The position numbers and the translations under genes are program-made. This document shows positions 1 to 4,806 of a stretch of 7,292 bases of DNA, piece by piece. This stretch comes from an uncultured bacterium (GTDB taxonomy: Bacteria > Patescibacteriota > Minisyncoccia > Phycocordibacterales > CAWITU01), in contig CAJBRS010000005.1 in assembly GCA_903958115.1 (NCBI GenBank), positions 1 to 7,292 on the forward strand. The letters run 5' to 3'. The notes below the pieces were generated by a model. That model did no database searches. It saw only the letters and a list, made by a program, of their open reading frames with translations, and was not told the DNA's origin. Numbering within the stretch: the stretch's first letter is position 1; each line of letters starts with the position of its first letter.

Positions 1-99
1 GACCCTGAAGAAGTGCATGGAGTTCTCCAAACGGTGATAGCCGAAGAAGAACACCACGAACCTCTGGCTCATAAATTGATGGAATATTTAGGCTTTTAA
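1..99 (+). CDS. 3' end of an unidentified gene (partial)
   Basis: Frame 1 is open from the window edge to a TAA at 97-99 and encodes the last 32 residues of a protein, ending in KLMEYLGF. The tail is acidic and helix-prone, with an EEEHHE cluster. This loosely recalls the metal-binding helix of ferritin-like proteins, but 32 residues are too few to assign a family, and I do not recognise it. The stop lies just before a strong hairpin with a T tract (101-136), which supports this being the true end of a transcribed gene. The start lies outside the window. Confidence 0.6.
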   Translation, partial: DPEEVHGVLQTVIAEEEHHEPLAHKLMEYLGF

Positions 100-100
100 A

Positions 101-136
101 CAAAAACACCCTTCTTTAAAAAGAAGGGTGTTTTTG
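101..136. terminator. Bidirectional intrinsic terminator
   Basis: Arms 101-116 and 121-136 are perfectly complementary (16 bp) around a 4-base loop. The stem core is cacccttctt/aagaagggtg, flanked by A-rich sequence on the left and T-rich sequence on the right (TTTTTGTTTTTT at 131-142). It therefore reads as a terminator on both strands. It sits between two convergent genes, 1 base after the stop of the plus-strand gene and 10 bases from the stop of rpsT, so it can serve both. Confidence 0.9.
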
Positions 137-146
137 TTTTTTAAAT

Positions 147-410
147 TTAGGAGATAGACTTCACTAACTTTGATATACGAGACTTCTTTCTGGAGGCTGT
201 ATTCTTTTTTATAGTGTTACCCTTTGCGGCCTTATCTAAAGCTTTGTAAATAGAAGGCATGAGCTTTTCTGCTCCTTTCTTATCATTTGCCTTTGCAAGA
301 CCCTTAACCTCCTTAATCAGGTCGGCAACATTCTTCTTTCGGCGCAAGTTAAAAACGCGCTTCTTTTCAGAATTTCTTAGAGCTTTTTTAGCTGATGATG
401 TAATTGGCAT
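147..410 (-). CDS. rpsT: 30S ribosomal protein S20
   Basis: This 87-residue, strongly basic, helical protein matches ribosomal protein S20, which binds 16S rRNA early in 30S assembly. The start MPITSSAKKALRNSEKKR is the family's conserved N-terminus, and the C-terminal part (KAAKGNTIKKNTASRKKSR, about residues 61-79) matches the conserved S20 signature. Length is typical (about 85-90). The frame stays open upstream to 509, but those 33 extra residues are hydrophobic, unlike S20, and cover the promoter region, so the ATG at 410-408 is chosen. No Shine-Dalgarno sequence precedes it. The gene is divergent from ruvA and converges on the 1-99 gene through the shared terminator. Confidence 0.95.
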   Translation of the reverse strand: MPITSSAKKALRNSEKKRVFNLRRKKNVADLIKEVKGLAKANDKKGAEKLMPSIYKALDKAAKGNTIKKNTASRKKSRISKLVKSIS

Positions 411-420
411 ATGTTTATTT

Positions 421-433
421 AGTATGAAGTATA
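421..433 (-). promoter_or_regulatory. Candidate rpsT -10 boxes
   Basis: Read on the minus strand, TATACT (433-428) is followed directly by T and then CATACT (426-421). The second box ends 10 bases before the rpsT ATG and the first ends 17 bases before it. Either would give a very short leader with no Shine-Dalgarno sequence. A partial -35, TTGTCC (454-449), lies 15 bases upstream of the first box. Assignment rests on position and consensus only. Confidence 0.4.
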
Positions 434-497
434 CAGTAGAGGTATACAGGACAAGACTGTAACAAATAATATTTGCAATAGCAAGCCCTACCCCCCC

Positions 498-526
498 TTC
501 ATACTTCATACTTTATACTCTATACT
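498..526 (+). promoter_or_regulatory. Candidate leaderless ruvA promoter
   Basis: TATACT at 521-526 matches the -10 consensus at 5 of 6 positions and ends 7 bases before the ruvA ATG, so transcription would begin at or next to the start codon. TTCATA at 498-503, 17 bases upstream, matches 4 of 6 positions of the -35 consensus. No Shine-Dalgarno sequence is present. The upstream heptads could supply alternative -10 boxes. Confidence 0.5.
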
Positions 527-527
527 T
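500..527 (+). repeat. Four tandem 7-base units, YATACTY
   Basis: The plus strand reads CATACTT, CATACTT, TATACTC, TATACTT in direct succession, ending 6 bases before the ruvA ATG. Each unit contains a -10-like hexamer. A less regular mirror of this motif lies on the minus strand in front of rpsT (about 421-446), so the short divergent region has -10-like boxes on both sides. A run of seven C residues (491-497) borders it on the left. Confidence 0.7.
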
Positions 528-533
528 ACAAAC

Positions 534-1109
534 ATGATTTCTCACCTTCGAGGCAAAATTCTAAGCAATACCCTAAAATCGGCAGTTATTGACGTTGGAG
601 GCGTTGGATACAAGATATTTGCCACACCAGACACACTAACCGATATCAACAAAAACCCTGAAAACGCCTCCGTTTACACATACCTGGCCGTCCGTGAAAA
701 CGCTCTTGATTTATACGGTTTTTCAAGCGAAGAGGAACTCGATTTCTTTGAATTACTAATTAGCATTTCTGGAATTGGGCCCAAATCGGCACTAGCCATA
801 TTAAGTGGCGCCGGGCTAGACGCACTAAAAACAGCCGTGGTATCAGGTAACGCCAACCACCTTACAAAAATATCTGGTGTCGGAAGAAAGAATGCTGAAA
901 AGATTGTACTAGAACTACATGGTAAAATTGAAGCATCAAACGAAGGAAATTCCGAGATAATGCAGACGGGATCAGACGCCATCGAAGCGCTTCAAGCTCT
1001 TGGCTATTCACAAAGAGAGGCTCGTGAAGCTCTAAAAAAGGTACCAAAAGAGATTACCTCAATTTCTGACATCGTAAAACAGGCACTAAAAATCTTAGGA
1101 ACAAAATAA
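534..1109 (+). CDS. ruvA: Holliday junction branch migration protein RuvA
   Basis: This 191-residue protein is RuvA, which binds Holliday junctions as a tetramer and loads the RuvB helicase during recombinational repair. The N-terminal OB-fold domain (about 1-63) starts MISHLRGKIL and ends in VRENALDLYGF. The family's acidic pin residues fall at E55 and N56, where E. coli has E55 and D56, so one acidic side chain is missing. Two helix-hairpin-helix motifs follow, ISGIGPKSALAIL (78-90) and ISGVGRKNAEKIV (113-125). The C-terminal RuvB-binding helical domain is about 145-191. Length is near the usual 190-205. The ATG has no Shine-Dalgarno sequence and is probably leaderless. No ruvB or ruvC is in the window. 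The Mur ligase gene starts 9 bases after the stop, suggesting cotranscription. Confidence 0.95.
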   Translation: MISHLRGKILSNTLKSAVIDVGGVGYKIFATPDTLTDINKNPENASVYTYLAVRENALDLYGFSSEEELDFFELLISISGIGPKSALAILSGAGLDALKTAVVSGNANHLTKISGVGRKNAEKIVLELHGKIEASNEGNSEIMQTGSDAIEALQALGYSQREAREALKKVPKEITSISDIVKQALKILGTK

Positions 1110-1118
1110 AATACAAAA

Positions 1119-2420
1119 ATGAAACTAGATTCTTTTTTAAGATCGGCCAAAAAAATAATTCCTAAAAATCTTTTCAGATTGGCGCAACCTCCATATCATT
1201 TTCTTTTATCACTTGCTGGAGCAATCAGATACGGCTTCCCCTCTCGACAAATTAAGGTAGTGGCAGTGACAGGCACAAAAGGAAAATCGAGCACAGTGGA
1301 AATTGTTAGCGCTATTTTAGAAGAAGCTGGATACAAAACCTCGCTAGCAGGAACAGTGCGATTCAAAATAGGAGAAAATTCCAGAGCCAATCTATACAAG
1401 ATGACAATTCCTGGAAGATTTTTCTTGCAAAAATTCTTGAGGGACTCCGTAACGGAGGGTTGCCAATATGCCGTCATAGAAATGACCTCTGAAGGGGCAA
1501 AACAATTCCGTCATCGATTTATTGATTTTGATGCCCTACTTTTCACTAATCTTTCCCCAGAGCATATTGAATCCCATGGCTCTTATGAAAAATACGTGAG
1601 AGCAAAATTAAGCATTGCTAATGCCGTAGCAAAATCGAAGAAACCACGAAAAATATTGGTGGCTAATGCTGACGACAAAGAAAGTGCAAAATTTTTAGCA
1701 ATCCCAAGTTTAGAAAAATTCACCTATTCCCTTTCAGAAGCAGAACCATTTACCCTAAATACTAACGGCTCAGAAATCACATACAAAGGAACAAGGATAA
1801 AAACTCTTCTTCCAGGAACATTCAATATTTCAAATATATTAGCTGCTATTACTTATGCAGAAACACAAAAAATTCCTCTAGAAAAAATCAAATCCGCTCT
1901 CGAAAAGTTTAGGGGTACTCCTGGACGCGTTCAAAAGATTACCTTAGATAAAACCAACCCTTTTAACTACCTTCAAAATTTTGAAGTAATTGTAGATTAT
2001 GCTCACACAGCAGATTCATTAGAAAAAATTTACAAAGTATTTGAATACAGCAGAAGAATCTGCGTACTTGGAAACACTGGTGGTGGTCGCGACAAATGGA
2101 AACGCCCAGAGATGGGAAAAATTGCTGATACTTATTGTGATCACATCATCTTAACAAACGAAGATCCTTACGACGAAGATCCCAAAAAAATTGTCGAGGA
2201 AATGGCTGTTGGTATAAAGAATAAGCCACTAGAAATAATCATGGATCGCAGAGAAGCTATTAACAGGGCAATCTCTTTAGCCGACAAAGACTCGGCCGTG
2301 ATCATAACCGGCAAAGGAACAGATCCATTCATTATGGGGCCCAATGGCTCAAAGACTATTTGGAGCGATGCTGAGGTAGCAACTGAAGAATTGATGAGGA
2401 TATTGGAGAGCAAACAATAG
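1119..2420 (+). CDS. MurE-like Mur ligase (UDP-MurNAc-peptide synthetase type)
   Basis: This 433-residue ATP-dependent ligase belongs to the Mur family, cytoplasmic enzymes that add an amino acid to the peptidoglycan precursor. The ATP P-loop is TGTKGKSST (51-59). MurE-type signatures follow: TNLSPEHIESHG (143-154) with the likely carbamylated lysine K163, LLPGTFNISNILAAI (230-244), GTPGR (266-270), VDYAHTADSLEKI (292-304) and GNTGGGRDKWKRPEMGKIA (318-336). The usual MurE N-terminal UDP-binding domain of about 90 residues is missing. Only a short segment with a hydrophobic stretch (26-40) precedes the ATPase domain. The diaminopimelate-contacting DNPR motif of MurE reads EDPY (348-351), and GKGHE reads GKGTD (398-402), so the amino acid added is uncertain. 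It could also act in another Mur-like reaction. TAAAAT at 1107-1112, over the ruvA stop, could be a weak internal -10. Confidence 0.85.
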   Translation: MKLDSFLRSAKKIIPKNLFRLAQPPYHFLLSLAGAIRYGFPSRQIKVVAVTGTKGKSSTVEIVSAILEEAGYKTSLAGTVRFKIGENSRANLYKMTIPGRFFLQKFLRDSVTEGCQYAVIEMTSEGAKQFRHRFIDFDALLFTNLSPEHIESHGSYEKYVRAKLSIANAVAKSKKPRKILVANADDKESAKFLAIPSLEKFTYSLSEAEPFTLNTNGSEITYKGTRIKTLLPGTFNISNILAAITYAETQKIPLEKIKSALEKFRGTPGRVQKITLDKTNPFNYLQNFEVIVDYAHTADSLEKIYKVFEYSRRICVLGNTGGGRDKWKRPEMGKIADTYCDHIILTNEDPYDEDPKKIVEEMAVGIKNKPLEIIMDRREAINRAISLADKDSAVIITGKGTDPFIMGPNGSKTIWSDAEVATEELMRILESKQ

Positions 2421-2521
2421 CGCACCCTTTTGGGAGGCTTCGCAAGCCGGGCAGGCGAGACTTGAGCAAAATGCCAGCAGGCATTTATGCGTACTCCCAA
2501 AAGGGTGCGCTATTGTTTGCT
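2409..2521. repeat. Perfect 28-bp inverted repeat with two nested hairpins
   Basis: Arms 2409-2436 and 2494-2521 are perfect reverse complements. The left arm contains the last codons and stop of the Mur ligase gene. The 57-base loop holds a small hairpin GCTT/AAGC (2437-2447) and a larger one, AAATGCC/GGCATTT (2469-2475/2480-2486), extended by GCA/TGC past a single bulged A. As RNA this would be a long stem capped by a three-way junction. There is no T tract after it, so it is not a standard terminator. It could be a structured RNA 3' end, a palindromic repeat element or a DNA cruciform. The identity is unknown. Confidence 0.85.
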
Positions 2522-2522
2522 A

Positions 2523-2533
2523 TGCTATATACT
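2523..2533 (+). promoter_or_regulatory. Candidate leaderless fpg promoter (-10 region)
   Basis: TATACT at 2528-2533 ends 8 bases before the fpg ATG, and TGC (2523-2525) before TATATA gives an overlapping extended -10 alternative. Either predicts an mRNA starting within a few bases of the start codon. There is no Shine-Dalgarno sequence. The -35 region would fall inside the right arm of the 2409-2521 inverted repeat and shows no good match. Confidence 0.45.
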
Positions 2534-2541
2534 CATCAATT

Positions 2542-3471
2542 ATGCCAGAACTACCAGAAGTCCAAACGACCGTAAACGGACTCAACAAAAAGGTAAAAGG
2601 TTTAAAAATCACCGGTATTTGGACAGACTACGGCGGTAGTTATCATATTGGGAAAGATAATATTAAAGACGAAAACTTCTTCAAAAAATTCAAGAAAAAA
2701 GTCATCGGCAAAAAAATATTAAACGCCACACGTCGGGCCAAAAATGTTTTAATCCATCTTTCTGAAAATCAGACTATTCTAGTTCACATGAAAATGACTG
2801 GGCACCTTATGTACGGCAAGTACACTTTTGATAAAAAAGCCGGGAAAAAAGGAGCTTGGTCTGCAAACGATGAAGGACCTTTAAAGGATCCCTTCAATAA
2901 ATTTTTACATTTTGTCATAACCCTATCAAACAAAAAACAACTCGTACTCTCTGATACACGCAAATTTGCAAAAGTCACTCTGATAGAGACGGCCGACCTA
3001 AACCACTCCCCTCACCTAAAAGATATCGGACCGGAAATTATGACCAAAGATTTTAATTACTCAAATTTCAAAGATAGATTATTAAATAAACCTACTGGAA
3101 GAATTAAAAATGTTTTAATGGATCAGAGTATTATTGCCGGAGTTGGAAATATTTATTCCGATGAGGCTCTTTGGAGATCCGGGATACATCCGGAAGAAAA
3201 AATTAAAAATATCCCCGAAGCAAAATTAAAATTATTATTTGTAGAGACAAAAAAAGTACTAGAAAAAGGAATAGATTTTGGAGGTGATTCAATGTCCGAT
3301 TACAGAAACATTGATGGAGAACGTGGAGAATTTCAAAACCACCACATGGTCTATCGTCGCAAAGGAGAATCCTGTAAAAAACCGGGTTGTAAAGGAAAGA
3401 TAATTAGAAAGATTGTCGGCGGACGCTCGGCACATTTTTGCAATACCCACCAAAAACTTCTGGTTGATTAG
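2542..3471 (+). CDS. mutM: Formamidopyrimidine-DNA glycosylase (Fpg/MutM)
   Basis: This 309-residue base-excision repair enzyme removes oxidised purines such as 8-oxoguanine and cuts the DNA backbone. The invariant start MPELPEV gives catalytic P2 and E3 after Met removal. Other signatures are RRAKN with K67, HMKMTGHL (83-90), SDTRKF (137-142), DQSIIAGVGNIYSDEALW (194-211) and the C-terminal GGRSAHFC (293-300). It is about 35-40 residues longer than typical, mainly through an insert at about 91-121 after the MTGHL strand. The zinc finger is unusual: C278-x4-C283-x16-C300-x2-H303, where the family standard is C-x2-C-x16-C-x2-C. The stop overlaps that of the methyltransferase on the other strand by 4 bases. 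Confidence 0.95.
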   Translation: MPELPEVQTTVNGLNKKVKGLKITGIWTDYGGSYHIGKDNIKDENFFKKFKKKVIGKKILNATRRAKNVLIHLSENQTILVHMKMTGHLMYGKYTFDKKAGKKGAWSANDEGPLKDPFNKFLHFVITLSNKKQLVLSDTRKFAKVTLIETADLNHSPHLKDIGPEIMTKDFNYSNFKDRLLNKPTGRIKNVLMDQSIIAGVGNIYSDEALWRSGIHPEEKIKNIPEAKLKLLFVETKKVLEKGIDFGGDSMSDYRNIDGERGEFQNHHMVYRRKGESCKKPGCKGKIIRKIVGGRSAHFCNTHQKLLVD

Positions 3472-3935
3472 ATTCCTAAAATTCTAAACAAGGCCACACC
3501 GGCAGCCACAGAAACGTTCAAGGATTCCTTCTTTCCCTTCATTGGAATTTCGGCCACTTGATCACATTTTTTGAGTAGTCCCGATGAAAGACCCTTTACC
3601 TCATTCCCGAGTAAAATAGCAACAGGATACTTTATTTTTATTTTTTTATAGTCAACAGAGCTTGGTGATTGCTCAATAGCCACCAGAGAAAAACCCCCGT
3701 TTTTTAACTTTTTAATAAAAGCGCTCGGCGTTTTTGCATAAGACCAGGGGATACTTTTTTCTGCCCCAAGAGCTGTCTTTGCGATGTCCTTTCTTTCTTT
3801 ACCAAAGGCATCTATAGGACGAGGAGTATAACCAGAGAGAAAGATCTCGGAGACACCTGCAGCATCTGCAGTACGAAAAATAGAACCCACATTGTGGGTG
3901 CTTCTAATATTATGGAGAATTAAAACTGATCTCAT
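3468..3935 (-). CDS. SpoU/TrmH-family RNA 2'-O-methyltransferase
   Basis: This 155-residue protein is a minimal SPOUT methyltransferase, transferring a methyl group from S-adenosylmethionine to a ribose 2'-OH in tRNA or rRNA. It begins directly at motif 1, NIRSTHNVGSIFRTADAAG (9-27), with N15 and R21 as the family's conserved residues. Motif 2 is LLGNEVKGLS (108-117) and motif 3 is IPMKGKKESLNVSVAAGVALF (130-150). Together these form the trefoil-knot cofactor site. The size is close to TrmL (tRNA position 34), but the substrate cannot be set from sequence alone. The frame stays open to 4043, but that stretch covers the response-regulator terminator and adds non-conserved residues, so the ATG at 3935 is preferred. 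The gene converges on fpg with overlapping stop codons. Confidence 0.9.
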   Translation of the reverse strand: MRSVLILHNIRSTHNVGSIFRTADAAGVSEIFLSGYTPRPIDAFGKERKDIAKTALGAEKSIPWSYAKTPSAFIKKLKNGGFSLVAIEQSPSSVDYKKIKIKYPVAILLGNEVKGLSSGLLKKCDQVAEIPMKGKKESLNVSVAAGVALFRILGI

Positions 3936-3942
3936 AAACTGA

Positions 3943-3970
3943 TTTATACACTCTTTATTATTTTTCGCAA
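3943..3970 (-). promoter_or_regulatory. Candidate leaderless promoter of the methyltransferase
   Basis: On the minus strand TATAAA (3948-3943), preceded by TG, ends 7 bases before the ATG at 3935. TTGCGA (3970-3965) lies 16 bases upstream and matches 4 of 6 positions of the -35 consensus. There is no Shine-Dalgarno sequence. The spacing predicts transcription starting at the start codon, which also argues against the longer reading frame. Confidence 0.5.
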
Positions 3971-3994
3971 ACCAAATAAAAATATCAGGAAAAT

Positions 3995-4030
3995 AAAAAA
4001 GACCCACAGAGCAGAACTGCTCTGTGGGTC
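3995..4030 (-). terminator. Intrinsic terminator of the response regulator gene
   Basis: Arms 4001-4013 and 4018-4030 pair perfectly (13 bp, GACCCACAGAGCA and its complement) around a 4-base loop. On the minus strand the stem is followed by TTTTTT (4000-3995). It begins 19 bases after the response regulator stop, so it ends that transcript before the methyltransferase promoter. Confidence 0.92.
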
Positions 4031-4049
4031 CAACAAATGACACGGACGG

Positions 4050-4463
4050 TTATTTCGAATCCTCTCCAGCAATGAAGGCGGTGATAAGATCAAACGTCAG
4101 CTTCTTTATCACCTCCATACTGAATGGCTTGGCGAGAAAAGTATCCGGCTTAGAATGGCCGTGCATCTCGTCAATGTCGTCTTGAGTCAGGCGACCACTG
4201 GTCAGCAACGACTTTATTTTGGGGAACTTCTCCTTCATCTTTGCGATTAAATCGTTCCCTGTCATGCCGGGCATGTCATGGTCAGTAATCAAAACACAGA
4301 TGTCGTCTCCACGATCCTCCAAAAGATAAAGTGCTGCGAGACCATCAGCTGCCTCCAATATATTAATACGGAGACCTTTGAGAGCTGACCGGATTAACGT
4401 CCTGATAAACACTTCGTCATCAACGATAAGAACATAGGGGGCTTTACTATTATTTTCTTCCAT
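4050..4463 (-). CDS. Single-domain response regulator (CheY-like receiver)
   Basis: This 137-residue protein is a receiver domain with almost nothing else. The acidic pocket is D15-D16 in LIVDDE, the phospho-acceptor is D61 in TDHDMPGMTG, the switch Ser is S89 in LTSGR, and the conserved Lys is K112 in AKPF. All key residues are present, so it should accept phosphate from a histidine kinase. With no output domain, it would act through protein contacts or as a phosphorelay intermediate. No kinase gene is in the window. A weak GGAA lies only 2 bases before the ATG. A good promoter (4509-4536) and a strong terminator (3995-4030) bracket the gene, so it can be transcribed alone. Confidence 0.93.
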   Translation of the reverse strand: MEENNSKAPYVLIVDDEVFIRTLIRSALKGLRINILEAADGLAALYLLEDRGDDICVLITDHDMPGMTGNDLIAKMKEKFPKIKSLLTSGRLTQDDIDEMHGHSKPDTFLAKPFSMEVIKKLTFDLITAFIAGEDSK

Positions 4464-4508
4464 TTTCCGTTTTTTCTAGGGTAAAGGTTTTTCTTTATTG
4501 TATCACAA

Positions 4509-4536
4509 AATATAGAACTTGTCTAATCCTTGTCAA
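4509..4536 (-). promoter_or_regulatory. Sigma70-type promoter of the response regulator
   Basis: On the minus strand a perfect TTGACA (4536-4531) and TATATT (4514-4509, 5 of 6 matches) are spaced by 16 bases. Transcription would start near 4502, giving a leader of about 40 bases. The -35 lies inside the last codons of the upstream 52-residue gene. Confidence 0.75.
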
Positions 4537-4681
4537 CGCTTTTAGCCAAGAAACCGCAAAGTGCACTAGCCAAGCCTAAAACCACGAGGACAGACATCCA
4601 CGTGATAGTGTAGCTTGCTAGAAAACCAATAATTCCAACCACCAACAAGATAATGCCGATTGTTATAAGTGTATTTTTCAT
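4523..4681 (-). CDS. Small two-helix membrane protein (52 residues)
   Basis: The ATG at 4681-4679 opens a 52-codon frame ending in TAG at 4525-4523. The product is MKNTLITIGIILLVVGIIGF (1-20), a short polar turn with one Trp (about 22-29), a second hydrophobic segment (about 30-45) and the charged tail AKSVDKD. Two membrane helices joined by a tight turn, a positive N-terminus and a charged C-terminus are what a real small membrane protein would show. A chance frame would rarely be this uniformly hydrophobic with charges only at the ends. I do not recognise a family. It lies 59 bases upstream of the response regulator on the same strand. The start has no Shine-Dalgarno sequence. Confidence 0.7.
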   Translation of the reverse strand: MKNTLITIGIILLVVGIIGFLASYTITWMSVLVVLGLASALCGFLAKSVDKD

Positions 4682-4736
4682 TTTAGAGAAAATTACAATT
4701 ACTAGATAGAAAAATCGACCGAAGGACTCTCACTTA

Positions 4737-4764
4737 ATAGTATGCCTGCTATGGGAATAGTCAA
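4737..4764 (-). promoter_or_regulatory. Candidate promoter of the 52-residue membrane protein
   Basis: On the minus strand TTGACT (4764-4759, 5 of 6) and TACTAT (4742-4737, 4 of 6) are 16 bases apart, pointing to the small membrane gene with a leader of about 50 bases. It overlaps the candidate plus-strand promoter of the HD gene, so the two may compete. Confidence 0.4.
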
Positions 4765-4786
4765 AGGTTTCTATCGGTGCTAGTAT
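4758..4786 (+). promoter_or_regulatory. Candidate promoter of the HD-domain gene
   Basis: TAGTCA (4758-4763) and TAGTAT (4781-4786) are spaced by 17 bases, and TGC (4778-4780) precedes the -10 as an extended element. Both hexamers match only 4 of 6 positions. The expected leader is about 14 bases with no Shine-Dalgarno sequence. Confidence 0.35.
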
Positions 4787-4806
4787 GGGCCTAGAAAAAA
4801 ATCCCT

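Noticed and set aside
411..509. N-terminal extension of the S20 reading frame to 509
   Set aside because: The extra 33 residues are hydrophobic and absent from S20, and the stretch holds the divergent promoter boxes. The conserved MPITSSAKKA start at 410 is clear.
2168..2500. Minus-strand 110-residue reading frame
   Set aside because: It is antisense to the conserved end of the Mur ligase and runs through the inverted repeat, with no start signal and no recognisable motif.
2409..2521. Standard Rho-independent terminator
   Set aside because: The stem is far longer than usual, the loop is 57 bases and no T tract follows either arm, so it was listed as a structured repeat instead.
3936..4043. 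N-terminal extension of the methyltransferase to 4043
   Set aside because: It would translate through the response regulator's terminator hairpin and its own promoter. Motif 1 begins right after the ATG at 3935, as in short SpoU proteins.
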